A stretch of 23,631 nucleotides of DNA, from positions 1 through 23,631 of the forward strand of contig JAEZSL010000367.1 in the NCBI GenBank assembly GCA_023443925.1. Direction: 5' to 3'. The notes beneath the pieces were generated by a model. The model made no database searches. It worked only from the letters and a program-made list of their open reading frames with translations, and was not told the origin of the DNA. This stretch comes from Bacillota bacterium. Lineage in GTDB: Bacteria; Bacillota_A; Clostridia; Lachnospirales; Lachnospiraceae. Shown one piece after another: positions 1 through 7,670 of this stretch. A program made the translations under genes and the position numbers. Within the stretch, counting starts at the first letter, position 1, and every line of letters starts with the position of its first letter.

Positions 1-15
1 TAGTCTTTTTTTCAT
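1..15 (-). CDS. start of a gene cut by the window edge, probably solute-binding lipoprotein
   Basis: Only ATG plus four codons (M-K-K-R-L) are visible. An AGGAGAGG ribosome-binding site lies at 21-28, a good distance before the ATG at 13-15. The gene follows two sugar ABC permeases on the same strand. In LplB/YtcP-type operons the next gene is usually the extracellular solute-binding lipoprotein, and M-K-K-R-L would suit the basic start of a lipoprotein signal peptide. The start itself is seen; the function is inferred from order alone. Confidence 0.6.
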
Positions 16-56
16 ATAAACCTCTCCTTTAATTTATTTTGTATGGTTTTTTATCA

Positions 57-73
57 GCATGGCCCTTCCATGC
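57..73 (-). promoter_or_regulatory. intercistronic hairpin between permease and next gene
   Basis: GCATGG and CCATGC form a 6-bp stem around a 5-nt loop, 12 nt after the permease stop codon. On the minus strand it is followed by TGATAAAAAACC rather than a T-tract, so it is not a standard terminator. A hairpin here could protect the 3' end of the upstream mRNA or set the ratio of binding protein to permease. That role is inference. Confidence 0.35.
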
Positions 74-85
74 CGTACATACCGA

Positions 86-976
86 TCATCCTTTTACGGA
101 ACCGATCATAACACCTTTTACATAATACTTTTGTAAGAACGGATAAACTATAACGATGGGCATTGTCAGTAACATTACAAAAGCCATCTGCAGGGATTGA
201 CTTGTATAACTGGTCATAGTATTAAGACTTGTTTCCTGGCCAATCTTAATGGTGGATGCAGTGGATGCTTCGCTTAAAAGCCTCTGCAGTAAAGTAGCCG
301 CAGGGAATAAAGCTGTTTTGCTTTGGTAATAAGCTCCCATAAACCAGTCATTCCAATGGCCTACACCGATAAACAATGCCAGTGTTGCTAAAATAGGTTT
401 TGATAATGGAAAGTAAATTCCAAAAAGTATCCTGACCTCCCCTGCTCCGTCTATCTGGGCAGATTCTCTCATCTCATAAGGAATTGTATCGTAATATGTC
501 CTTAGCAGCAGGAAATTAAAGAAACTGTAGATAGTGGGAATTACATAAAGTAAAAAGCTTTTTGTCAGTCCTAAATCACGCAGCAGCATATAGTAGGGAA
601 TCATTCCGCCTCCGAATATGGTGGTGAAGTAGAAGAAAAAGGTGAAGAATGTTCTTCCCGGTAAGGTTTTAATACATAATGCATATGCCATCAGGGCTGT
701 AAAAAACAAACCAAGTACCACACCGATCAGAGTTCTTGATACGGATATGGTTAAGGAATCAAAAATACGGGTGTCCTTTAAAGCATAGGTAAAATTTTCT
801 AAAGTAAACTCTCTGGGCCATAAATATACACCGCCTCTGGCAAAATCCCTGCCTGTATTTAAAGATGCTACCAGTACATACCAGAACGGATAAAGGGTAA
901 TAAACCCAAACAATGCCAGAAATATGTTATTGCATGCCAGAAATATCTTCCGGGATCTTGATTCTTTAATTCTCAT
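86..976 (-). CDS. carbohydrate ABC transporter permease, YtcP/LplC-like (MalG type)
   Basis: This 296-aa inner-membrane permease is one half of the channel of a sugar ABC importer. Hydrophobic segments start at about residues 12-36, 80-100 and 110-130 and continue to the C-terminus. The EAA coupling loop, which docks on the ATPase, is at about 171-194 and includes ESAQIDGAGE. The C-terminus ends MIGSVKG, typical of the YtcP/LplC group. I chose the ATG at 974-976 because GGAGG at 985-989 sits 8 nt before it; the longer reading from 991 would place its start codon on that site. It follows the LplB-like partner permease after a 168-bp gap. The YesM/YesN pair upstream suggests an oligosaccharide substrate, which cannot be named. 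No ATPase is encoded nearby, so a shared MsmX-type ATPase is likely. Confidence 0.92.
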   Translation of the reverse strand: MRIKESRSRKIFLACNNIFLALFGFITLYPFWYVLVASLNTGRDFARGGVYLWPREFTLENFTYALKDTRIFDSLTISVSRTLIGVVLGLFFTALMAYALCIKTLPGRTFFTFFFYFTTIFGGGMIPYYMLLRDLGLTKSFLLYVIPTIYSFFNFLLLRTYYDTIPYEMRESAQIDGAGEVRILFGIYFPLSKPILATLALFIGVGHWNDWFMGAYYQSKTALFPAATLLQRLLSEASTASTIKIGQETSLNTMTSYTSQSLQMAFVMLLTMPIVIVYPFLQKYYVKGVMIGSVKG

Positions 977-1144
977 AATAATAACCTCCATGCTGCTAAA
1001 AGCAGCTCAATTTCTGAATAAAAGCCCGCTCCCTGCTTTTACCGGCTGAAAAAAAGAAGCTGTCAGCCTGTAGGTTTATGTATCAAGCAAGGCTAGCGTG
1101 CCGCCCAAATTTAGAAGTGTGTATTTACTCACACCATCTGCACA
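977..1144 (-). other. intercistronic spacer with several hairpins
   Basis: The 168-bp gap between two permeases that normally abut is rich in inverted repeats. GCTGC/GCAGC (992-1006, 5-nt loop) lies just before the ribosome-binding site of the downstream permease. AAAAGC/GCTTTT is at about 1022-1042, and GGCTG/CAGCC brackets a T-rich stretch on the minus strand at about 1040-1070. No open reading frame of interest was found. It may be an RNA-processing or attenuation region; function unproven. Confidence 0.35.
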
Positions 1145-2092
1145 TTACCAAATACCGACATCCATGAATTTTTTCGATATGGCATTGGTAAGGGCCATGA
1201 GGCCGAATGCAAAAACTGATTTAAACAGACCGATTGCCGTGGCGTATTCAAACCGCCCATAAGCCAAACCTGTCTTTAAAACAAAGGTATCAAGTATTTC
1301 AGATATCTGATTATTTGCCGGCTGCTGTAATAAAAGTACCTGATCAAAATTGGCATTTAAAATTCCACCCACCGCAAAGATAAACATAATACCGATGGTT
1401 CCTTTTATGGAAGGAAGGGTGATATGCCAGGTGCATTTTAAATGCCCTGCACCATCAACGGTAGCCGCTTCATAAAGCTCCTGGCTTACTCCTGCCAGTG
1501 CCGACAGATAGATAATAGAGCCCCATCCTGCATTTTTCCAGATATCCGACAGAACTACCATAGGATAGAAAAAGGCTTTCTCTCCCATGAAGAAAACAGA
1601 TTCCAGTCCCATGAGCTTTCTAAAATTATTTACGATACCCCCATATGGAGTAAAAATAACGGTCATAAGGCTGACTACAACTACCCAGGATACGAAATTC
1701 GGCAGATAACTCATAGTCTGTACTGTCTTTTTAAACCTCTTACCCTTGACCTCATTTAACAATAAAGCCAGTATGATTGGTGCGGGAAAACCAAAAATAA
1801 TTTTAAGTCCGCTGATGATAATCGTATTCTTCATTACAATCCAAAAATCCGGTGATCTCATAAACTCCTCGAAGTTTTTGAAACCAACCCAGGGACTTCC
1901 TAAGATTCCTAGATTATAATTAAAAGACTTAAAAGCTAAAACCGCCCCATACATAGGGTAATAGTTGAATACCAACAGGAAGATCACACACGGTAAGATA
2001 AACAGATAGATTATTTTGTGCCTTTTTATCTGTAACCACAATTGATGAAGTCTAAAATTCCTGGCTGTCGTAACTGTCATGGTATTTTTCAC
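1145..2092 (-). CDS. carbohydrate ABC transporter permease, LplB/YteP-like (MalF type)
   Basis: This 315-aa polytopic permease is the first channel subunit of the left-hand sugar importer. The basic N-terminus is followed by a first membrane segment at about 28-50 containing the family-typical NYYPMYGAVLAFKSFN stretch. The EAA loop is at about 208-226 (EAATVDGAGHLK). The protein ends in KKFMDVGIW, close to the usual LplB tail. It starts with GTG at 2090-2092, supported by AAGGAGAG at 2101-2108 with 8-nt spacing. It is separated from the upstream two-component genes by a strong terminator, so it probably has its own promoter in 2110-2238. It pairs with the YtcP-like permease downstream. Substrate unknown; an oligosaccharide is likely from the family. 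Confidence 0.93.
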   Translation of the reverse strand: MKNTMTVTTARNFRLHQLWLQIKRHKIIYLFILPCVIFLLVFNYYPMYGAVLAFKSFNYNLGILGSPWVGFKNFEEFMRSPDFWIVMKNTIIISGLKIIFGFPAPIILALLLNEVKGKRFKKTVQTMSYLPNFVSWVVVVSLMTVIFTPYGGIVNNFRKLMGLESVFFMGEKAFFYPMVVLSDIWKNAGWGSIIYLSALAGVSQELYEAATVDGAGHLKCTWHITLPSIKGTIGIMFIFAVGGILNANFDQVLLLQQPANNQISEILDTFVLKTGLAYGRFEYATAIGLFKSVFAFGLMALTNAISKKFMDVGIW

Positions 2093-2130
2093 AAGATTTG
2101 CTCTCCTTTCTTATTGCAAAACATACAAAA

Positions 2131-2157
2131 TGTATTAATTACTTAACTGTATTAAGT
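2131..2157 (-). promoter_or_regulatory. candidate regulator site upstream of the permease operon
   Basis: TGTATTAA occurs twice, at 2131-2138 and 2149-2156, with starts 18 bp apart. The second copy overlaps an ACTTAA/TTAAGT dyad at 2141-2157. Paired direct repeats are how AraC-type regulators usually bind, and a YesN-type regulator is encoded just upstream. I could not fix a -35/-10 pair with confidence here. Confidence 0.25.
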
Positions 2158-2238
2158 TTACTACGTCAAAGGTTTTGTGAATATCAACTTTTTTTCGTTT
2201 CTGTATGCACTATTTTAATTTTTATTGTAATAATGTAC

Positions 2239-2276
2239 AAAAAGCTCTCAAATGATATATCATTTGAGAGCTTTTT
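2239..2276 (-). terminator. perfect 38-nt palindromic terminator
   Basis: Positions 2239-2257 and 2258-2276 are exact reverse complements, running from an A5 tract through GCTCTCAAATGAT to the centre and back into a T-tract. The T-tract is present in both directions, so it could work bidirectionally. It lies 28 nt after the stop of the AraC-type regulator and separates that unit from the permease operon. Confidence 0.85.
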
Positions 2277-2304
2277 TACCAAGTATTTTAACATTTGTTA
2301 ATAT

Positions 2305-3909
2305 TCATTCGTCATATTCACGAAACTCATTTGGAGTACTTCCAACATGTTTTTTAAAGGTGCGCATAAAATAACTTAAATTATTAAACCCGCAATTATC
2401 CGCTATATCATTGATACTAAGGCTTGTTTCTTTTAAAAGTTTCTTCGCATAATCCATTCTCAGGTTAATAATCTGTTTTGATATGGTTACTCCAAACTCT
2501 TTTTTGTAGGAAGTAGAAAGATATCCCAGTGAAATACAGAACTGCTTTGACAGTAAATTTGTACATGTTTCACTATTGGTGAAGTTGTTTTCCACATAAC
2601 TTTTTACCACCAGCAATACCGATCTGGCATCTGCTGTCACCGCCATCCATTGGCTGAGGGCGGTGGTTATGGTTCTGCACAAGCTTTCAATCAGTTCCTC
2701 CCTGTCGGCAAACTGATCAATAATGGCACCTGAGAGACATTCCGGACCAAGCATGGATACCACACTGCCTCCCACTTTCTTAACACAGGTACGGGCCAAA
2801 ATACAAATCAGCTCCACATACAGCATGCGGATATGTAATGCCATACCAGGAACTTCCGAGGAAAAGATTCTCCGTACCGTGATAAGAGTATTCTTTAGAT
2901 CACCGGCGGCGAGAAAACTCTGATACATCTTGAAATCATCCTCCGGCATATTTACCGCAGCTTGTTTTTCCCATTCACCCCAGTAAAATACCCTTCCTTC
3001 CGGGCTGCATTCCAAAGACAGCCGAAGATCCAGCGCCTGCTTGGCTTGGGTCAACAGTATGCCGGATACGGTTTCTCCTATCTGGGATACCCCTGCATGC
3101 AATACAAGATCAAGCTCCAGGCATACCTGCCGATAAATCTCTTCAAAACTCTTTTTTAGTATATCTTCCGGTTTTTGGTGCTTGGAATCAGGTGCGGCGC
3201 CAATTACGGTTATCTGCTGATTTTGTGCAAAGTTATTAAAACTGAGGAACCAGTCACCGCCAACCCTGCGTATAATATCCTGAACAAGACTACGCATCCG
3301 GTCATAATACTGTCTGCCGTTTGTTTTTTCTTTCTCCTCCGTATCTTTGATCGCCAGCCGAAACACACCAAGTTGAAAAAACTTAGCATTTCCCGGAAAC
3401 AAATCCGAGACCGGAAAATCCAGATTGGTTTCCATACCGTTAAGGAATGCAAACAGCCGTTCCTTCTGGTTGTCATCCAGCTGTTCCTCCACGGATTTAT
3501 CATAATTAACCGGAATCTGAAACAGATTTCGCTGGTGCATTACTTTTGCCGCCGCTTTTGATAAAGCGGCTGTCAGTTCCTCCTGCCGCACCGGTTTTAA
3601 AAGATAATCCACCACGTCAAGTGCAATGGCTTCTTTCGCAAAAGAAAATTCCGGATATCCCGAAATCAAAACAGAAACTAATTCAGGCGAGGCGCTTCTC
3701 GCTGTCCTTACTAAGTCGATGCCGCTCATTTCTCCCATCATAATATCGGTGAGAAGAATATCGGGCTTATGTTCTCTAATCATGTCAAGTGCCTCCTCTG
3801 CCGAAGAAGCCTCTATTACCCACTTAAAATAGAACCCGCTTCGGCTAACCTTATATAAAATATCCTCTCGGGCTAGTTTTTCATCATCCGCTATTAATAT
3901 ACTAAGCAT
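2305..3909 (-). CDS. AraC-type response regulator, YesN family
   Basis: This 534-aa cytoplasmic regulator is the partner of the YesM-type kinase encoded 32 bp upstream. The receiver domain covers about 1-120: acidic pocket D8/D9, phospho-acceptor D55 in LLTDIMM, S83 and K105 (LLKPV). The middle (about 130-410) is a poorly conserved linker. The C-terminal 100 residues hold the two helix-turn-helix units of an AraC/XylS domain, including SINDIADNCGFNNLSYFMRT. Start: ATG at 3907-3909, with GGAGG at 3917-3921 and 7-nt spacing. YesM/YesN pairs beside LplB/YtcP permeases usually activate the transporter when an extracellular oligosaccharide is sensed, so control of the downstream operon is the likely job. 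A palindromic terminator follows. Confidence 0.95.
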   Translation of the reverse strand: MLSILIADDEKLAREDILYKVSRSGFYFKWVIEASSAEEALDMIREHKPDILLTDIMMGEMSGIDLVRTARSASPELVSVLISGYPEFSFAKEAIALDVVDYLLKPVRQEELTAALSKAAAKVMHQRNLFQIPVNYDKSVEEQLDDNQKERLFAFLNGMETNLDFPVSDLFPGNAKFFQLGVFRLAIKDTEEKEKTNGRQYYDRMRSLVQDIIRRVGGDWFLSFNNFAQNQQITVIGAAPDSKHQKPEDILKKSFEEIYRQVCLELDLVLHAGVSQIGETVSGILLTQAKQALDLRLSLECSPEGRVFYWGEWEKQAAVNMPEDDFKMYQSFLAAGDLKNTLITVRRIFSSEVPGMALHIRMLYVELICILARTCVKKVGGSVVSMLGPECLSGAIIDQFADREELIESLCRTITTALSQWMAVTADARSVLLVVKSYVENNFTNSETCTNLLSKQFCISLGYLSTSYKKEFGVTISKQIINLRMDYAKKLLKETSLSINDIADNCGFNNLSYFMRTFKKHVGSTPNEFREYDE

Positions 3910-3941
3910 ATGTTGTCCTCCAATCTCTGATTAGCTTTATA

Positions 3942-5792
3942 CTAATTTTCAATGCAGGGCATTCGCACGGATACACACGCCCCCTTTCCTTCTCCCTCAC
4001 TTATAATCTGCAAACCGTAATCTCCGCCATACTGCAGGCGAATCCGGTGATGTACGTTCAAAAGGCCGATACTTTTGTTGTTCCAGACAGCAGCACGCAT
4101 TTTTGCTTCTGATTCTTCGATTTGTTCCCATATTACGGAAAGCTTTTCTTGCGTTATACCTTTCCCGTTATCCTCTATAGAAATAATCAGATCATCTCCG
4201 TTTTTCACTGCCGATACATGAATTTGTCTGTCGCCCTCCCTTTCTGTCATCCGGTTTTTAAAGCCATGTTTAAAAGCATTCTCTATTAAAGGTTGTAGTA
4301 TAAGTTTAGGTACCTGATAATCATAAAGCGTCTCACTGATATCCACACGATAGGTAAAGGCATTCTGATACCGGATACTCTGAATATAGAGATAATCGGA
4401 TATATTTCCCAGTTCATCCTTAAGGGTTACATTCTGTCTTGAAATATCTGAAGAATACCGGAACATGGAGGAAAGAGCCCCAATCATTTCACTTATGCTG
4501 TCCGCACCTTCCACGCAGGCCATTGCAGATATGGTATTCAGTGTATTATATAAAAAATGGGGATTGATACAGGCTATCAGGGCCTGCTGATGAGCGGACA
4601 TAACCTGCATTTTTGCCGTATATTCTTCCTGAATCAGGGTCTGAATCCGCTTTTGCATCTTAAAAAGATGTTTCTCAATCCGGGCAAGTTCATCTTTGCC
4701 CCCTACCGGTTCCGGCAGCTGTATATCTTTTTCGTCGAATTTATCCATCCGGATGATCAGGATATTTAATCTTCTCTGGTAAATCCAGTTAGATAAAATC
4801 AGTAAAAACATCATGCAGATCAGTATGCTGACCGTTCCGTAAATAGCGCTGAAACCGCCTGACTTTTCTGTCTCCTTGGGGTTAAATAATACAACCGCCG
4901 TTAAATCAATCAGGCTGATCTTTTTTGTCAGGATATCATACTGTTCTGTTTTGCCCATGGCATTGGTAAAGCTGAATTTTTCATCTAATTTGTTATGATC
5001 AGGGGCATTCTTTAAAATCTGATACATCTTCTCCCGTACCGTAATTTGTTCCTCCTCCAGTAACGGGGAAGAATATTCGTAAATTATGTTTCCTGTTTTA
5101 TTGTCAAACATATATACTAATGATTTGGAACCTTCAGAAGGCATAAACAAGGTTTTCGTATCCATAGTTATGGTCTGAGAGCAATATCCCTCTCCCCAGG
5201 AAGCTGAAGTGGAATTATAGTTATAGATTATACCTGCCAGGGACAAATGATTGGAACGTGTCACGGAAGAATAACTGTACCACCACTGGGGATTGCTTTG
5301 CGCCAGATCCTTAAACCAGGTTTTATTCATGACCTTGTTAATATCCCAGAAATAATAACCATCTGCCGGCAAATAGGTGTACAGCTTATGTCCAATGATA
5401 TCCTCAGACTGAAAAATTACATAGGTCATTTCACTGATCCTTTGCCCCAGATCCTTACCCAGTATTACCATCTGGGAACGGCTGACCTCTTTATCAAAAA
5501 TATTATCACGCAGGTCATTGCTCATGGAGACGACTCCCATGGCCTTATTATAGCTTGACAGTTTATCTTCAATCCCGGAGATATAAGCGTCCGCAGCATC
5601 GTTTTGTATACCGTAGAGTTCCCGGTTTACTTTGGACACATAGTTCTGGACAAGATACCACATACCTAAAGAAGCGACTAAAACAAACACAATTGTTAAA
5701 ATCAGCATAGAATGCATGGAGGTAATTACCATAAATTTCTGCAGGCGCAGTTTTCTTATCTTCCGTGGTTTTATCTCAGTATTTGCAGCCAT
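3942..5792 (-). CDS. YesM-type sensor histidine kinase
   Basis: This 616-aa membrane sensor has its first membrane segment at about 21-47, an extracytoplasmic sensing region at about 48-313 and a second membrane segment at about 314-337, followed by a HAMP-like linker. The His_kinase domain has the phospho-accepting H412 in NPHFLYNTLN. The ATPase domain has the N-box IENAFKHGF (N505), IEDNGKG and SIGLLNVHHRIRLQYG. I prefer the ATG at 5790-5792 because AGGT lies 9 nt ahead; an in-frame ATG at 5805-5807 has no visible ribosome-binding site. It is transcribed ahead of the response regulator with a 32-bp gap. The ligand is unknown, probably a sugar related to the downstream transporter (inference). 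Confidence 0.94.
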   Translation of the reverse strand: MAANTEIKPRKIRKLRLQKFMVITSMHSMLILTIVFVLVASLGMWYLVQNYVSKVNRELYGIQNDAADAYISGIEDKLSSYNKAMGVVSMSNDLRDNIFDKEVSRSQMVILGKDLGQRISEMTYVIFQSEDIIGHKLYTYLPADGYYFWDINKVMNKTWFKDLAQSNPQWWYSYSSVTRSNHLSLAGIIYNYNSTSASWGEGYCSQTITMDTKTLFMPSEGSKSLVYMFDNKTGNIIYEYSSPLLEEEQITVREKMYQILKNAPDHNKLDEKFSFTNAMGKTEQYDILTKKISLIDLTAVVLFNPKETEKSGGFSAIYGTVSILICMMFLLILSNWIYQRRLNILIIRMDKFDEKDIQLPEPVGGKDELARIEKHLFKMQKRIQTLIQEEYTAKMQVMSAHQQALIACINPHFLYNTLNTISAMACVEGADSISEMIGALSSMFRYSSDISRQNVTLKDELGNISDYLYIQSIRYQNAFTYRVDISETLYDYQVPKLILQPLIENAFKHGFKNRMTEREGDRQIHVSAVKNGDDLIISIEDNGKGITQEKLSVIWEQIEESEAKMRAAVWNNKSIGLLNVHHRIRLQYGGDYGLQIISEGEGKGACVSVRMPCIEN

Positions 5793-6230
5793 TAACGGAT
5801 ACCTCATTTCGATTCAAAATATTAAATTTCAGAGTCAAAAATAGATTGTTAAAAATTTATTCATGCTTTATTATAACATCTCATACCCCCGATTGCTAGT
5901 CCGATGTGAAAACTAACATAATGTGTTAATCAAAAGTATTGTTCTTTGGTTAATGTGCTGTAAAGATTAGTAAATTCCGGATACCGGTTCCGGCTCCCTC
6001 CACATCCGGTTTCTGATTCCTTTTGACATCTTTTAGAACGGCAGTCAAAAACAGGCAGTATACAGACACCAAAAGCCGTCTTCCTCAATATAATACTAAA
6101 AAGATTCGGCATAGAATTGCCGTAAAAGAAGGAATAAAGATTATTCATGACGCTCGGTTATTTAAAGACATTATGCCGCACAGCGGCCTGGTACAGAAAT
6201 AAGGACTATATAAGACTTGGGGTAATTGCA
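5793..6230. other. divergent intergenic region
   Basis: This 438-bp region lies between the kinase (minus) and the sugar dehydrogenase (plus). It holds the extended -10 of the kinase unit and a CCGGAT/ATCCGG inverted repeat (5977-5982 and 6004-6009). A GCCGC-ACA-GCGGC hairpin (6175-6187) lies 43 nt before the dehydrogenase start. I found no convincing promoter for the dehydrogenase and no credible gene. Confidence 0.4.
5870..5878 (-). promoter_or_regulatory. extended -10 promoter for the YesM/YesN-type unit
   Basis: On the minus strand this reads TGTTATAAT, a perfect TGn-TATAAT extended -10, about 78 bp before the chosen kinase start. The -35 region at 17 bp (TAGCAA) is weak, as is common for extended -10 promoters. 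The start point would be near 5863. Confidence 0.5.
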
Positions 6231-7265
6231 ATGCAGGCTTTTCCTTATGAAGCAAGTATTGCAGCTGAAAACCTGTTAATACCATGGGCTGTGGATATGA
6301 GTGAGGACGGCAGGCTGTATTTTACAGAACGGATTGGAAACCTGCGGGTCATAGAAAACGGTGTATTAAACCCTGCTCCGGTTCATACATTTAAGCCTCC
6401 ATTTATCAATACCGGTGAAGGAGGACTTCTTGGCCTGGCTCTGGACAGGGATTTTATCTCTAATGGTTTTATCTATCTTATGTATACCTATCAGGATGGG
6501 GACGAACTCTTTTCCCGTGTAGTTCGAATGCACATAACGGATAACAGCGCCGACGATGAAGTGATTCTATTGGACCGGATACCGGCAGGCCAGTCCCATA
6601 ACGGCGGAAGAATAAAAATTGGCCCGGACGGTTATCTGTATATAACCACCGGGGATGCCGGCAACCGGTATCTGGCTCAGGATGTTAACAGCCTGGCAGG
6701 TAAAATCCTGCGGATTCAAATTGACGGAAGCATTCCTTCCGACAATCCCTTCCCCGGATCACCGGTTTACTCCATAGGTCACCGGAATCCCCAGGGCCTT
6801 GCCTGGAACAGCCAGAACGTACTCTACGCCACGGAACACGGAGAATCCGCCCATGATGAAATCAATATCATAATACCCGGCGGCAACTATGGTTGGCCCG
6901 TTGCAGTTGGAAATGAAGGTTCCACTGTGTATATACGTCCTCTTATTCAAAGCGGGCTGGAAACCTGGGCTCCTTCAGGCATGGCTTATATAACCGAAGG
7001 TCCCTGGGCCGGCAGATTAATTGTCTCTGCCTTAAAAGGTGCTGAACTGTTAACTTTCACTTTGAATGAGGAGGGAACAGAAGTGACTGCTATGGAACGG
7101 TTTCTTCAGGGGAGGTATGGCCGCCTGAGAGAAGCTTACCAGGCAAAGGACGGTTCCATATACATTACCACCAGCAATCTGGATGGCAGGGGGCTCCAGT
7201 CTCCGGGTGATGATAAAATCATACATCTGGTACCTCGAATGCAGGGTACCAGGGCTTTTCTGTAA
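6231..7265 (+). CDS. glucose/sorbosone dehydrogenase-family protein (PQQ-dependent sugar dehydrogenase fold)
   Basis: This 344-aa protein has the six-bladed propeller signature of the GSDH/YliI family: FTERIGNLRVIENG near the start, GEGGLLGLALD, GQSHNGGRIKIGPDGYLY, GHRNPQGLAWN, ATEHGESAHDE and GGNYGWP. The likely catalytic base is H123 in SHNGG. R185, N186 and Q188 match the RNxQG quinone-binding motif of soluble glucose dehydrogenase. I chose ATG 6231, preceded by TGGGGT with 8-nt spacing, over the in-frame ATG at 6147, which has no well-spaced site. From 6231 there is no signal peptide, although studied family members act outside the cytoplasm. It is the only plus-strand gene here and stands alone. 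True substrate and cofactor are unknown. Confidence 0.85.
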   Translation: MQAFPYEASIAAENLLIPWAVDMSEDGRLYFTERIGNLRVIENGVLNPAPVHTFKPPFINTGEGGLLGLALDRDFISNGFIYLMYTYQDGDELFSRVVRMHITDNSADDEVILLDRIPAGQSHNGGRIKIGPDGYLYITTGDAGNRYLAQDVNSLAGKILRIQIDGSIPSDNPFPGSPVYSIGHRNPQGLAWNSQNVLYATEHGESAHDEINIIIPGGNYGWPVAVGNEGSTVYIRPLIQSGLETWAPSGMAYITEGPWAGRLIVSALKGAELLTFTLNEEGTEVTAMERFLQGRYGRLREAYQAKDGSIYITTSNLDGRGLQSPGDDKIIHLVPRMQGTRAFL

Positions 7266-7362
7266 TATGTTGCTTCTTTCCCGTAATTAACAGCTGCCTT
7301 TTAGCTCCCACCCTCGTTACATTCCATACTCATATTGCCGTATATATTTTAGGAAATTAGTT

Positions 7363-7406
7363 TATAAAGAACGGGAAGCTTTAATTACTGCTTCCCGTTC
7401 TTTATA
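7363..7406 (+). terminator. long-stem intrinsic terminator after the dehydrogenase gene
   Basis: A perfect 17-bp stem (7363-7379 with 7390-7406) has core AAAGAACGGGAAGC and a 10-nt loop. It ends in TTTATATATATT on the plus strand. It lies about 100 bp after the dehydrogenase stop. The A/T-rich arms make it potentially bidirectional, so it could also stop minus-strand transcription from the secreted-protein gene. Confidence 0.75.
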
Positions 7407-7470
7407 TATATTATATTTTCCGCTTATTCAACTTCAGATCTTTGACTCCGCTTTCCTTAAAAAGGATGTC

Positions 7471-7533
7471 TGGTATAATACGAGGAGAACTAAAACTATG
7501 CTATATGCTCTAATCAAAGGGTATCATTGGTAA
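7471..7533 (+). promoter_or_regulatory. orphan promoter plus ribosome-binding site with 11-codon ORF
   Basis: TGGTATAAT (7471-7479) is a perfect extended -10. It is followed at once by AGGAG (7483-7487) and an ATG at 7498, 10 nt on. The frame reads MLYALIKGYHW and stops at 7531-7533. A complete expression signal with almost no gene suggests either a tiny peptide or the decayed 5' end of a lost gene. The leader would be only a few bases before the ribosome-binding site. Confidence 0.3.
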
Positions 7534-7670
7534 ATACTTACAAATATGTATATACTTTTGCTGGTAAAAAGAGATAAATCTTAATGGGTTCGTTGCATAA
7601 CTACTGTTTATATATTATTTAACAACACTAAATTATACAAGTGAAAATTATTATAATACTATGTATCTTA

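Larger units (their letters stand above)
7266..7670. other. intergenic region between convergent genes
   Basis: This 405-bp gap lies between the 3' ends of the dehydrogenase and the secreted NCYAYAL-motif protein. It contains one strong terminator (7363-7406) and, unexpectedly, a good plus-strand promoter and ribosome-binding site leading only to an 11-codon reading frame (7471-7533). From 7534 to 7670 I see nothing but AT-rich sequence. Confidence 0.5.

Noticed and set aside
3175..3561. 128-codon plus-strand frame opposite the AraC-type regulator
   Set aside because: Antisense shadow; the sense frame is a full-length YesN-type protein.
5930..6148. 72-codon minus-strand reading frame in the divergent gap
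   Set aside because: No ribosome-binding site or recognisable family, and it spans the upstream region of the dehydrogenase gene.
6147..6230. 28-codon N-terminal extension of the sugar dehydrogenase
   Set aside because: The upstream ATG lacks a well-spaced ribosome-binding site, the extension is not a clear signal peptide, and GGGG with 8-nt spacing supports ATG 6231.
7227..7252. CTGGTACC/GGTACCAG inverted repeat in the last codons of the dehydrogenase gene as terminator
   Set aside because: It lies within the coding frame and has only a T4 tract interrupted by C; the stem at 7363-7406 is a much better terminator.
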